From positions 62,001-126,000 of the forward strand of contig JAPLSY010000018.1 in NCBI GenBank assembly GCA_026398415.1: a DNA stretch of 64,000 nt, written 5' to 3'. The notes below the pieces were generated by a model that made no database searches, had not been told where the DNA came from, and saw nothing but the letters and a program-made list of their open reading frames with translations. A program made the position numbers and the translations under genes. Of this stretch, positions 29,195-37,676 are shown piece by piece; the stretch's first letter is position 1, and the number at the start of each line of letters is the position of its first letter. This DNA comes from Kiritimatiellota bacterium (GTDB taxonomy: Bacteria; Verrucomicrobiota; Kiritimatiellia; JAAZAB01).

Positions 29195-29905
29195 TCAGGC
29201 CAATACTTTTGTCAGCGCGTGAAATACCAGTTCGTCGTCGAGCAGTCCGATTTTGCGTTCATCGGCCGTGAACATGCCGCGACTGAACTGTGGAACGGCA
29301 TGGGCCACGGTCGCCGGGATTGCCTGAATGGTGTCCCGATGGAAACGGTGCAGACCCATGACCTCGTCCACGGGAAAGGCCAGGTTAAACCGATCCTTAC
29401 GGGCCACCAGCAGGCGCGGCAGGGCCTGGGAAGCCGCATTTGCCGCAGCCGACGTTTCGGCCGCAGCCGACGACTCGGCCGATGGTTCCAGCCGGGATCC
29501 CGGCTCCAATCCCAGCAAATTGGCCAGCGAAAAACATAACAGCAGTTCGCCGCGCACGCTGGCCAATCCCATAAGCATCCGGTCGGAGCGATGCGGCACG
29601 CGCCGAATGGGGCGCATGGTCACAATTTCCACGCACAAGCGCGCGCTGAGCGCCAGCCATTCAGGTCCGATTCGAAAAACCAGGGCCGCATCGGTGAACC
29701 CGGCTTCGGTCTCTTTTGCGCGGGCCAGAAATTGGGTCCATTCCTCGATATAGCCGGCGGGCGGCTGACGATTAAGCAGGGCATGCGCGCCCTGCTCGAA
29801 CGTCGGGCAGTTGCGGCAGTGAATGTGCCGGCGCAATTCAGGGCAGGACATGTCGCCCTGGACACCGATCCGATTCCAGCAATCTTGGATGGTGGTTACG
29901 TTCAT
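29195..29905 (-). CDS. CheW-like coupling protein with N-terminal cysteine cluster (WspD-like)
   Basis: 236 residues. The N-terminus carries CWNRIGVQGDMSCPEL and HIHCRNCPTF (four cysteines, two histidines), a segment I recall from CheW-like proteins of Wsp/ACF clusters; it may bind a metal or redox-sense. The CheW beta-barrel domain spans ~70-235 (VFRIGPEWLALSA, GLASVRGELLLCFSL, KIGLLDDELVF). An Ala/Ser/Glu-rich loop at ~132-155 interrupts it and includes the palindromic-repeat peptide LEPGSRLE. The start overlaps the CheR stop as ATGA. It couples receptors and the kinase. Confidence 0.92.
   Translation of the reverse strand: MNVTTIQDCWNRIGVQGDMSCPELRRHIHCRNCPTFEQGAHALLNRQPPAGYIEEWTQFLARAKETEAGFTDAALVFRIGPEWLALSARLCVEIVTMRPIRRVPHRSDRMLMGLASVRGELLLCFSLANLLGLEPGSRLEPSAESSAAAETSAAANAASQALPRLLVARKDRFNLAFPVDEVMGLHRFHRDTIQAIPATVAHAVPQFSRGMFTADERKIGLLDDELVFHALTKVLA
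29486..29509. repeat. In-frame palindromic repeat in the cheW-like gene
   Basis: Core CCAGCCGGGATCCCGGCTCC, nearly a perfect palindrome, read on the minus strand as LEPGSRLE. Related copies are at 30205-30228 and 39958-40022. Confidence 0.75.
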
Positions 29906-31248
29906 ATTGTCACCTTTGCATGGTCACGGACGCGCCCGGCGTGCCGGCGCAAGCGCTCGGCGCCCGCTTCGTCGCCGCGGCGCGCCTTCAGCAGGGAAAG
30001 ATGAATTAAGGCCTCGTAGAAATCCGCATCCAGGTATAACGCGCGGTTCAGGCTTTCCTCCGCCGCTTGAATTTGTCCCTCTGCTGTCCGGATCAAGCCT
30101 AGGAGGAAATGGGCTTCCGCCAGCGAAGGGTTTTCCTTCAGTAAGTCCTGGCACATCGCGGCGGCCTCGTCCAATCGGCCCTGGTCCGCCAGAACGCGGA
30201 CGCAGTCAAGCCGGGATGCCGGCTCAAGACGGGTGGCGGAAGACAATGCCGGAGGATGGATCAAAGGCTCGCCGGATTGATCCTGAATCGTAATCTGATT
30301 AGTCGTATTTTGATTAAGGGAGCTTTTAACCGCTGATGGCACGGCCTGCCCGAGCTCGGCCAGGGATTTCACGGATACGGCTTGTTCTGATTCGTGTCCA
30401 TCAGTGACATCCGCGGTTAATTGATTTGGCCGCGGCTCTGTCGTCTTGGGGCGCACGTTGATTTTGCAATAGGCAAAGGCGCTGCTGTGGCGGATCGGTT
30501 CGTAGCGATCCGTCAGCAGGGACATCATTTCGGCATGTCCCACAAACAACAGGCCGGCGGGCTTCAGCAGGCGATCCAGCGTGGCGATGATCTGCTGACG
30601 TGCCTCCGTGTGCTGGTAAATAAGCAGATTGCGGCAGAAAATTATGTCGTAAGTTTGTTCCGCGGTGAACCCCGGCGGGCCCATAATATTGCCGTGAATA
30701 AACCTAATGCCGGCGCGGGCTTCGGGGCTGACGATCCGGGCGGTACCTTCGAGCTTGAAATAGTGTTCGCAATGCGCCAATACCCCGCTCCGGAAAGAAT
30801 TGGGTCCATAGACGCCTTTTTCGGCCTTGCGCAACAAGGCCGGATTGATATCTACGGCGTCAATCCGGTAACGAGCCGGCTGCAGGCCCACGGACTGAAG
30901 TGTCATGGCAATGGAATATGGTTCTTCCCCGGAAGAGCAGGGAACGCTCAATACCTGCAATTGGTCATGGGGATGAGCGGCCAGCCATGTCGTACTCACG
31001 TACTGGGCCAGAAAAACAAATGGCTCGCGATCGCGAAAGAACCAGGTTTCCGGCACTACGATCATTTCGATCAGTGACGGGAGTTCATCGTGCACGGTGT
31101 TCAAGTGCTCCAGATAGTCGCTTTCTTTCTTGAGGCCGCACGCGGCTATGCGCTGTTTCACGGCATTGGCCACGACCTGTGGGCCCAAAGTGCGCGCATC
31201 CAGGCCAATTACCCCGGACAGCCATTGTTCTACGGTGTTTGCCGTCAT
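29902..31248 (-). CDS. CheR-type methyltransferase with C-terminal TPR repeats (WspC-like)
   Basis: 448 residues. The CheR N-terminal and catalytic domains (~1-275) show ETWFFRDREPF, the SAM loop VPCSSGEEPYSIAM, DINPALLRKAEKGVYG and IIFCRNLLIYQ. A poorly conserved linker (~280-335) leads to TPR helices (~340-440). It methylates chemoreceptor glutamates using S-adenosylmethionine, and TPR-bearing CheR proteins are typical of Wsp systems. The ATG overlaps the preceding cheW stop (ATGA). The linker includes TRLEPASRLD from a palindromic repeat. Confidence 0.95.
   Translation of the reverse strand: MTANTVEQWLSGVIGLDARTLGPQVVANAVKQRIAACGLKKESDYLEHLNTVHDELPSLIEMIVVPETWFFRDREPFVFLAQYVSTTWLAAHPHDQLQVLSVPCSSGEEPYSIAMTLQSVGLQPARYRIDAVDINPALLRKAEKGVYGPNSFRSGVLAHCEHYFKLEGTARIVSPEARAGIRFIHGNIMGPPGFTAEQTYDIIFCRNLLIYQHTEARQQIIATLDRLLKPAGLLFVGHAEMMSLLTDRYEPIRHSSAFAYCKINVRPKTTEPRPNQLTADVTDGHESEQAVSVKSLAELGQAVPSAVKSSLNQNTTNQITIQDQSGEPLIHPPALSSATRLEPASRLDCVRVLADQGRLDEAAAMCQDLLKENPSLAEAHFLLGLIRTAEGQIQAAEESLNRALYLDADFYEALIHLSLLKARRGDEAGAERLRRHAGRVRDHAKVTI
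30205..30228. repeat. In-frame palindromic repeat in the cheR-TPR gene
   Basis: The core CAAGCCGGGATGCCGGCTCA is palindromic apart from its centre and is read on the minus strand as LEPASRLD. It sits at the linker between the methyltransferase and TPR parts. Confidence 0.75.
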
Positions 31249-31712
31249 GATGCAGACTTCTCCGGCTCCGTGAACAGCATGTGTTCCAATTCCTTCGGCA
31301 TCAACTGGGCCACCACGACCCGCTGAATAAATCCAGTTCCATTGACGGCCAACTTGCCGAGACAGGGCGTTCCGGGAACGGCTACGTTGTTCTGGCTAAA
31401 ATCGGCTTCTTCCCGTTCCACAGTGTTTGTCACCGTTTCGGCTAAAAGCCCGATGACACGCTGTTGGTTGCCTCCTCCGGCATAGGGCGTCAGAATGATC
31501 CGGGTGCTCAGGTATACAGCGCAGGGCGCGTCGCCAACCAGGCGGCCAAGATCCACGATCGGCACGCCGGTTCCGCGATAATTAGCCAGGCCGGCTATAT
31601 AGGCGGGCGCGCCTGGACAGGCCCGCAAGGTCACGAGCGGAATCACCTCGATAACCTGGCTCGCCTCCAGGGCGTAATTGGCATTTCCCGCTTTGAAGAC
31701 GATAAACAGCAT
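31245..31712 (-). CDS. cheW: CheW coupling protein (WspB-like)
   Basis: 155 residues from the ATG at 31712, one base after the stop of the chemoreceptor gene; the longer open frame overlaps that gene and is unlikely. The CheW fold is recognisable from LFIVFKAGNANYALEASQVIEVIPL, IAGLANYRGTGVPIVDLGRL and VERVVVAQL-type ends. It bridges receptor tips and CheA. Tight spacing on both sides (1-nt gap, ATGA overlap) shows one operon with the receptors and cheR. Confidence 0.94.
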   Translation of the reverse strand: MLFIVFKAGNANYALEASQVIEVIPLVTLRACPGAPAYIAGLANYRGTGVPIVDLGRLVGDAPCAVYLSTRIILTPYAGGGNQQRVIGLLAETVTNTVEREEADFSQNNVAVPGTPCLGKLAVNGTGFIQRVVVAQLMPKELEHMLFTEPEKSAS

Positions 31713-31713
31713 A

Positions 31714-33651
31714 TTACACTTTAAACTCCGCCACTTCCGCTTGCAGGCGCTGGGCGGAGTTGCGCAACTGTGCGGTAGCTTCATTGAACTGCCGCAACGA
31801 CTCCGCTGTTTTGACGGCGCCTTGGCTTGCTTGCGTCAGGGCCTGGCTGATTTGCTGGGCGCCCTGCGACTGCGCGTGCATACCGTCATTGACCGTTTCA
31901 AATTTAGGCGCGAGGTCTTTAACCTGCGCGATGATGCCTGCCAGCGGACGGCTGATGGTCTCCATTGCCTGCGTGCCGCGGCCGACTTCGCCGCTGAACT
32001 TGTCCATCTCCATGACGCCGGCGGCCACGGCCGACTGCATTTCCTTTACCATGCGCTCGATATCGAGCGTGGCCACGGCGGTCTGGTCCGCCAGCCGGCG
32101 AATTTCCCGGGCGACAACCGCGAAGCCCTGGCCATATTTTCCGGCCTTTTCCGCCTCGATAGCGGCATTCAGCGACAGCAGGTTGGTCTGATCGGCCACT
32201 TTGGTGATCGTGGTCACCACCCCGTTAATCGTGCCGGCTTTCGCGTTGATGGTTGCCAGCTTGTCCGAAATGGAGGCCGCGGCTTTTACCAATTGCCGGA
32301 TGGAACTTTCCATGCCGGTCAGGCCCGCGCGGCCGGTATCAGCCAGGGTGGCGGTGCCTTCAGCCACGTTCTTTACCGTTTCCATGGTTTGGGAAAGCTC
32401 CTGGGATGTAGCCGATATTTGCTTGGCCGCCGTGACCACCTGCGTGGTTGAGGCGCCGAAATTGGCGATGACCGACTCCTGCTCCCGTGCGGCGGTCTCG
32501 ATCTCTGTGGCAGTTGATACCAGCTGGACGCTTGACTGCTGCACCTGGCCTACCAGCGAATTCAGGCTGTCGGCCATGGCTGACATGGAATGCCAGAGCT
32601 GGCCCGTTTCATCCCGCGGCGGGCGGCGGACCCGGTTGATTTTTACGATCGTTTGGCGGGCCTCGGCGATCCGGCCGCGCGTGATCAAGCCGGCCACGCT
32701 CGCCAAATCCGCGATGGTACGCGTGATGGACCTTGACAGCATCAACAGCACCAGGGCGGTAATCAGAATGGCCGTTAGTCCCACCAAGAGGTTCAAGTTG
32801 CGGATGGTATGCGTGGAGGTCGTGATCTCGCTGGCCCGCGCGCGTGCGACCACGATCCACCCAAACGCCGGCTCGGTGCGGTAGGATGCCAGGACCTCCT
32901 GGTCCTTATATATATAACGCATGCTTCCGTTTTTCTTTCCCATAATTTCCGGGCCAAAATCCATGCTGGCCAGGTTAGTTGTCATTACCAGGGATGCATC
33001 CGGATGCGACCAGATGACACCTTGACGGTCGGTCACAAAGACGTAACCCGAAGACCCTATTTTTACCGGTTCCACGAACTTGCGCGTGAATGATTTAAGG
33101 TCCAGCGCGCCCAGGAGCACGCCGCAAGGCTTCTCGCCGACCAGCACGGGCACGACCACCGCAACAGTCGGATTACCGGTAGCCTTGCTGCGAATAACTT
33201 CGGAGATGGCCGCCGTGCCGGTCATGGCTTGTTTAAAATAATCGCGGTCGGCGACGTTGAACGTTTGCGAGCCTTCCGGCGCGGTAGAGCAGACGGCGTT
33301 GCCATGCCGGTCTGTGAGCAGGAGCGTTTCATAATAGGGCGCATCACGGTTAAAGCGCTTGAGCAGTTCTATGCCATCAGCAACCATGCCGGGCGCGGGT
33401 GAGGGTGCGCTAACGATTTTCTTGAATAACTCCACATCGCCCCACAACAACAAGTCGCTTTGCCGCTCACCGACCCAGGCGGTAATACTTTTGATCGTGG
33501 AATCGGCCATCTGGTTCATGGCATCCATGGCGGCCTGTTCCATGGCGTCCCGGGACACGCGATAGGTCAGCCATGTCGAGGCACCCAGGCTGAGGATGAA
33601 CAACAGGATGGTTGGAACGACAATCTTGGTCCGCATGTTGACGGTTTTCAT
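31714..33651 (-). CDS. Methyl-accepting chemotaxis protein (dCache sensor; WspA-like)
   Basis: 645 residues from the ATG at 33651. TM1 is VVPTILLFILSLGASTWL, followed by a periplasmic double-Cache domain (~35-280; DRDYFKQAMTG, GYVFVTDRQGVIWSHPD), TM2 LLVGLTAILITALVLLML, HAMP-like helices and a cytoplasmic signalling domain. The tip reads [20 protein letters not shown] and is followed by [17 protein letters not shown], a form I associate with Wsp/ACF receptors. It senses an external small molecule; the ligand cannot be inferred. It is cotranscribed with cheW. Confidence 0.95.
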   Translation of the reverse strand: MKTVNMRTKIVVPTILLFILSLGASTWLTYRVSRDAMEQAAMDAMNQMADSTIKSITAWVGERQSDLLLWGDVELFKKIVSAPSPAPGMVADGIELLKRFNRDAPYYETLLLTDRHGNAVCSTAPEGSQTFNVADRDYFKQAMTGTAAISEVIRSKATGNPTVAVVVPVLVGEKPCGVLLGALDLKSFTRKFVEPVKIGSSGYVFVTDRQGVIWSHPDASLVMTTNLASMDFGPEIMGKKNGSMRYIYKDQEVLASYRTEPAFGWIVVARARASEITTSTHTIRNLNLLVGLTAILITALVLLMLSRSITRTIADLASVAGLITRGRIAEARQTIVKINRVRRPPRDETGQLWHSMSAMADSLNSLVGQVQQSSVQLVSTATEIETAAREQESVIANFGASTTQVVTAAKQISATSQELSQTMETVKNVAEGTATLADTGRAGLTGMESSIRQLVKAAASISDKLATINAKAGTINGVVTTITKVADQTNLLSLNAAIEAEKAGKYGQGFAVVAREIRRLADQTAVATLDIERMVKEMQSAVAAGVMEMDKFSGEVGRGTQAMETISRPLAGIIAQVKDLAPKFETVNDGMHAQSQGAQQISQALTQASQGAVKTAESLRQFNEATAQLRNSAQRLQAEVAEFKV

Positions 33652-33684
33652 GGTTGTATCCACGTTTGCATATATGTAATGCGG

Positions 33685-33705
33685 CATTCTACATTCTGCA
33701 TTAGA
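33685..33705. repeat. Short 7-nt-period tract at the receptor-gene junction
   Basis: CATTCTA, CATTCTG, CATTAGA lies at the stop of the second receptor gene, the same words as in 58138-58177. Only three copies, so weaker than the other arrays. Confidence 0.5.
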
Positions 33706-35899
33706 CTTTGAACTGGGCCGCTTCCTGCTGGAGGCCGCGGGCGGCTTCCTTCAATTGCTCCGTGGCTTCTTTAAACTGGCGGAGTGATTCCCTAGTCTGG
33801 TGCGCGCCTTCGCTTAACTGGATCATGGCCTCGCTGATTTGTTGCGCCCCCGATGATTGGGCCTGCATGCCTTCGTTGACCGATTCAAACCGCGGGGTCA
33901 GCACTTTAACCTGCTCGATAATCCGGCCCATCTGCACGCCGATCTTGCTGACCGCGTGAACTCCCTGCGTGACTTCGCCGGTGAACTTGTCCATTTCCAT
34001 GACCCCGGCGGTTACGGAGGTCTGCATTTCGCGGACGGTCTGGTCTATTTCCAGGGAAGCTACGGCGGTCTGGTCCGCCAGGCGCCGGATTTCGCGCGCC
34101 ACAACCGAGAAGCCGAGTCCGTATTCACCGGCCTTTTCCGCCTCAATGGCGGCGTTGAGCGAAAGCAGGTTGGTCTGATCGGCCACCTTGGTGATCGTGG
34201 TCACCATGCTGTTGATGGCATTGGCCTTTTCGTTGATCACCGCCAGGCGCGCGGAAATGGCGGCGGTTGCCTCGGCGAGCTGACGCATGGAGCCTTCCAT
34301 GCCCGTCAGGCCGGCGCGGCCGGTATCGGCCAAGCCTTCGGTTTCGGCGGACACGGTCTTGACATCCTGCATGGTCCGGACCAGTTCCTGCGAGGTGGCC
34401 GAGATTTCCTTGACGGCGGCCGTAACTTCCGTGGTGGATGCGCCGAATTCCGTCACGGAGGCTTCCTGATGGTGGGAGGCGGCGGCAATTTCCGTGGCGG
34501 TGGACACCAATTGCACGCTCGACCGCTGAACCTGGCCGACCAGCGAAGCCAGGCGCTGGGTCATAAGGGAGACGGCGGCAAATAACTGGGAAGGTTCGTC
34601 CTTCGTTTCTTTCTGCATGGCCGGTTGCATGGCCGCGATGGCTTTACCGGCTTCGGCCAGGTTGCCTTCGGCAATGACCTTGGCCACGGCAATAATTTTA
34701 TTGATCGGTTTGGCGATGGCCGTGCCAATCAACATGGCCAGTCCGATGGCCAGAAACATTACGATGACGCCACCCAGGGGACCGACCAGCAGGAGGCGAT
34801 CCACGGCGGCATCAAGCTTGACCAACACGCCGTGGTAGTCATCTTCATACATGCCGGCGGCAATGACCCAGTCCCATGCCGGAAAATACGTTACCGCGGC
34901 CACTTTCATGCGGGGCGTCAATTCGCCCTTGTTCTGCCAGGGATAACGCTCGTAGGTTATCGAGCCATTTGTGGTTTCCAAACCCTTGGCAATGATCTTC
35001 TGGATGAAATAATTACCATTCGGGTCCTTGGAATTCCAGATATCCATGCCATCGCTTTCGCCGCCCTTTGAAATGATGTAATGCCCACGTTGTTCGCCCT
35101 TGCCGCCGAGAACATAGACATAGCCGGTTTTGCCGACGACAATGGATAGGATGGTCTCGCGCAGTTCCTGATTGACATTGTCCAGGTTGAAGCCCACGTA
35201 CAGCATGCCAACTACCCGCTTCTTGGCCGGGGAATCCCAGATCGGCTCGTAGGCGGCGGCATGCCACTGGCCCAACACTCGGGCGCGACCGACGTAGGTC
35301 TCGCCCTTCAACACGGCGGCCAGTACCGGTGTTTCCTCGCCCTGGGCGGTGCGGCGCGCAATAAACGTGCCGATGGCCCGCTTGCCGTCGGCCGTCGGCA
35401 CCGTTGTGGCCACCCTCAACATGTCGCCTTCCTCATTCATGCGCTGGAAAATGGTGCAGTAACACTGCGAAAATTTGGTGACTACATCCACAACCGGACT
35501 TTGTGCCTTGAAATCGGTGTTCGGCGCCAGTCGCGTCTGGCCCAGCATCATCAAGGGCAGGGATACATTGGTTGCCTGCTGGGTGAATTGGCTGCGCGCG
35601 ACCCAGGCAATCTGGTCGGTGCCGAACACAATTGGCCCCTGTGCTTCAAGTTCGGCCCATGCGGATTCCAGATGTTCACGCAAACGCCGCTCCGTGCGGT
35701 GGTTGGCCATATCGCATACCCGATGGACTAATTGCGCAATCTGTCCGGTATCGTTCTTGGAGATCACGTTCATGTCGTTAACAATATTTTTCATCAGGTC
35801 CTGCTTCTGGGTCAGGATAAGCAGCGATATCACGAGCACCGGCAATACGGCTGCCAGTACGGCGAGCCAGACGATTTTATATTTTAACGTCAATTGCAT
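33701..35899 (-). CDS. Methyl-accepting chemotaxis protein (Cache 3/Cache 2 sensor)
   Basis: 732 residues from the ATG at 35899, preceded by GGAGGGG; the open frame further upstream is not coding. TM1 is [20 protein letters not shown], then a large periplasmic Cache_3-Cache_2-type sensor (~35-340; [52 protein letters not shown]), TM2, HAMP and a signalling domain nearly identical in its tip to the next receptor. It is the first gene of the Wsp-like run. Two receptors with different sensors give the kinase two inputs. Confidence 0.95.
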   Translation of the reverse strand: MQLTLKYKIVWLAVLAAVLPVLVISLLILTQKQDLMKNIVNDMNVISKNDTGQIAQLVHRVCDMANHRTERRLREHLESAWAELEAQGPIVFGTDQIAWVARSQFTQQATNVSLPLMMLGQTRLAPNTDFKAQSPVVDVVTKFSQCYCTIFQRMNEEGDMLRVATTVPTADGKRAIGTFIARRTAQGEETPVLAAVLKGETYVGRARVLGQWHAAAYEPIWDSPAKKRVVGMLYVGFNLDNVNQELRETILSIVVGKTGYVYVLGGKGEQRGHYIISKGGESDGMDIWNSKDPNGNYFIQKIIAKGLETTNGSITYERYPWQNKGELTPRMKVAAVTYFPAWDWVIAAGMYEDDYHGVLVKLDAAVDRLLLVGPLGGVIVMFLAIGLAMLIGTAIAKPINKIIAVAKVIAEGNLAEAGKAIAAMQPAMQKETKDEPSQLFAAVSLMTQRLASLVGQVQRSSVQLVSTATEIAAASHHQEASVTEFGASTTEVTAAVKEISATSQELVRTMQDVKTVSAETEGLADTGRAGLTGMEGSMRQLAEATAAISARLAVINEKANAINSMVTTITKVADQTNLLSLNAAIEAEKAGEYGLGFSVVAREIRRLADQTAVASLEIDQTVREMQTSVTAGVMEMDKFTGEVTQGVHAVSKIGVQMGRIIEQVKVLTPRFESVNEGMQAQSSGAQQISEAMIQLSEGAHQTRESLRQFKEATEQLKEAARGLQQEAAQFKV

Positions 35900-36081
35900 A
35901 ATACCCCTCCGGATGAATGGACCATTGATCGTTTTGGATATAAGGATGATACGAATTTTGTGTGCGCGCGGCAAGGTATTTCCGCGGGCTTGAGATTGGC
36001 AGGTGGGTCTGCCCGCAGTGCTACAGCGTTGCAGGCGGTGGTTGGGCTGCGAAAAAGGCCCAGATGACTTCAGAACCGCCA

Positions 36082-36124
36082 GCGTTGAGGCTGAGCCCGC
36101 CGCAGGCGGGCTCAGCCTCAACGC
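36082..36124. terminator. Perfect 20-bp-arm hairpin after mazF
   Basis: GCGTTGAGGCTGAGCCCGCC (36082-36101) pairs completely with 36105-36124 around a GCA loop. It begins 14 bases after the mazF stop on the minus strand. There is no T-run, so it is either a factor-dependent/strong-hairpin terminator or a dispersed palindrome. Confidence 0.6.
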
Positions 36125-36137
36125 CTTGTTCGATGGT

Positions 36138-36476
36138 CTAGAGGGCAAGCACGAGACGAAGTCCTTCGTCTATCAGACCCAATGTGTGAGCGTCCAGCAA
36201 TTTGACTCTGTCGGTCAGGAATCGCTTGTCAACCGTGATCACTTGCGACACGTTCACAACAGATTCCTTCGGGAGGCCTGATGAGCGAGATTTAAGCGTG
36301 ACGTTGCCTGGAGCCATGGCCAAACTGAGGTTGGAGGTGATGACGACCACAACCACGGTGTGGATCCGACTGCTGTTGAATTCGTCGGCCTGCACGATCA
36401 GCACGGGACGACGGTAACCCGGCCCTGATCCTTCAGGCTCCGGTAACGATGCCCACCAAACTTCGCCGCGTCGCAT
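36138..36476 (-). CDS. mazF: MazF/PemK-family toxin (endoribonuclease)
   Basis: 112 residues from the ATG at 36476, which overlaps the antitoxin stop as TAATG and has GGAG eight bases upstream within the antitoxin gene. Family motifs are [35 protein letters not shown] and [13 protein letters not shown]. MazF toxins cleave single-stranded mRNA at short sequences and are neutralised by the partner antitoxin. It lies downstream of its antitoxin and beside the chemosensory run, with no link to it. Confidence 0.93.
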   Translation of the reverse strand: MRRGEVWWASLPEPEGSGPGYRRPVLIVQADEFNSSRIHTVVVVVITSNLSLAMAPGNVTLKSRSSGLPKESVVNVSQVITVDKRFLTDRVKLLDAHTLGLIDEGLRLVLAL

Positions 36477-36712
36477 TACCACTGCTCCTTCGGGATTGAG
36501 CGGCTTTGAATGGTTCTCAACACCTGTTCGACCGTTGAGTCTGAGGCGGTGTACACGCGGTTGAGCCGTTTGGTTACGTCGTCGCTCCGCCGGAGCGCAA
36601 GAAAGTCCTTGAGTGCCTGAGTAAACAATGCGCTGCGTGATAGTTTGTGCTGTCGCGCAAAATGATCCGCTGTTTGAAACACGGCGTCAGGTATAGATAC
36701 GGCTGTTTTCAT
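36476..36712 (-). CDS. Antitoxin of the MazF-like toxin (ribbon-helix-helix type)
   Basis: 78 residues. The N-terminus (KTAVSIPDAVFQTADHFARQ, then SRSALFTQALKDFL) has the strand-helix-helix pattern of ribbon-helix-helix DNA-binding antitoxins such as MazE-mt or CopG types; the C-terminal tail would wrap the toxin. A 20-bp palindrome overlaps the promoter just upstream, fitting autorepression. The predicted transcript start is at or near the ATG and no Shine-Dalgarno is present, so the mRNA may be leaderless. Confidence 0.88.
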   Translation of the reverse strand: MKTAVSIPDAVFQTADHFARQHKLSRSALFTQALKDFLALRRSDDVTKRLNRVYTASDSTVEQVLRTIQSRSIPKEQW

Positions 36713-36718
36713 GGCTGT

Positions 36719-36748
36719 ATGGTATTACCATGGTCATACCACTGTCAA
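36719..36748 (-). promoter_or_regulatory. Promoter and palindromic operator of the toxin-antitoxin pair
   Basis: On the minus strand TTGACA (36748-36743) and TACCAT (36724-36719) are 18 bases apart. The spacer contains GGTATTACCATGGTCATACC (36721-36740, plus-strand reading), palindromic except one base pair. A ribbon-helix-helix antitoxin bound here would block RNA polymerase. Confidence 0.6.
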
Positions 36749-36876
36749 TGTTATTTCTTTAATTGTTTTTCGTCGAACGATTACTACGCGGAAAAGGGGC
36801 CTTATTCTCCTCCCGTTGGCGAAGGCTGTTCGGAACCGCCCGGTGCGGACCCGCACGCCGAGGTGGTGTGGCAGCC

Positions 36877-36902
36877 GGGGCTGACCGTTACGGGTCAGTC
36901 CC
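36877..36902 (-). terminator. Hairpin overlapping the end of the small membrane-protein gene
   Basis: GGGGCTGACC (36877-36886) pairs with the GGTCAGTCCC arm (36893-36902) with one G-T pair. The stop codon of the membrane-protein gene lies in the loop. It has no T-run, so terminator function is only likely. Confidence 0.45.
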
Positions 36903-37289
36903 GGCGAGAGCCGATTCGTTTCTGTTTTCTTCTATAAATGCGAGTATACGCCGCTCTCTGGCAATGCGCTTCAGGGTTGAGATTAATAAAACTGCAAAGA
37001 AGACCGCGAAAGTAATCTGAATCAGCCCAGTAGTCCAACGTTCTATGGCTTTTAAGAAAATGCCAGTGTATTGCTCTGTCACGGAAGTCCCTTCAAACCA
37101 TTTCTGGATAACTTGAGGAAATGTGAGGTCGACGAAGGACGCAAAACGTGCTGACAGATGGAAATTGATGATGCCCGCAACAACGTTAAATACGATGACT
37201 ACAGGGAAAGCAATCATGACAGCTATGCGAGTCCCTTTGCTGGTTCGCTTCCTGAGTACGCGCAGGTCTTTTTCGGTTATGGATATCAT
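36888..37289 (-). CDS. Small membrane protein, unknown function
   Basis: 133 residues with two clear membrane segments (IAVMIAFPVVIVFNVVAGIINF near residue 22 and LIQITFAVFFAVLLISTL near residue 88), separated by a short outside loop and ending in a charged tail. I do not recognise a family. Ribosome site is weak (GAG six bases from the ATG). It is isolated between the toxin-antitoxin pair and the hyp genes. The residue pattern is convincing for a real protein, but conservation is unknown. Confidence 0.55.
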   Translation of the reverse strand: MISITEKDLRVLRKRTSKGTRIAVMIAFPVVIVFNVVAGIINFHLSARFASFVDLTFPQVIQKWFEGTSVTEQYTGIFLKAIERWTTGLIQITFAVFFAVLLISTLKRIARERRILAFIEENRNESALAGTDP

Positions 37290-37676
37290 GTTATTCTCAA
37301 ACGAACAGTATTATTTTGACAAACTTGCTGGCTACCGTAATAGAGCAGTCAGCTTCCCGATAGTCGAATGTTAAGCACTGCCGCTTGAGCCTGTCAATCC
37401 TTGAAAAATAATGAATTACGACGGGTTAATGATTGCCCATAGATTCGTGCGTGCGGTTCGAGACGTGGTTGGCGATTCTTCTGCGCTTATTACAAATCCT
37501 AAAATAACATTCCAACATTCTGCAGAATGTTGGAATGTTATTTCTGAATTTTAAGAGATGTTGCTAGGGGATTGGGGCCGGAGCAGTCCTGGGTTAGTGT
37601 TTGATATTTGCGTGCGTGGGATTAGTGTTGGAGTTGAGGTTTCGGTAATTCGTAATTCGGCCTTGACGCGTGGCAA
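37290..37676. other. Gap before hypF with a perfect 42-bp palindrome
   Basis: No gene seen. The only marked feature is the palindrome at 37502-37543. The rest is A/T-richer than its surroundings with no clear promoter. Confidence 0.55.
37502..37543. repeat. Perfect 42-bp palindrome
   Basis: AAATAACATTCCAACATTCTG (37502-37522, 21 bases) is followed directly by its exact complement to 37543, with PstI-type CTGCAG at the centre and no loop. It lies about 135 bases before hypF. It may be a bidirectional hairpin terminator, an operator, or a mobile palindrome. Confidence 0.85.
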
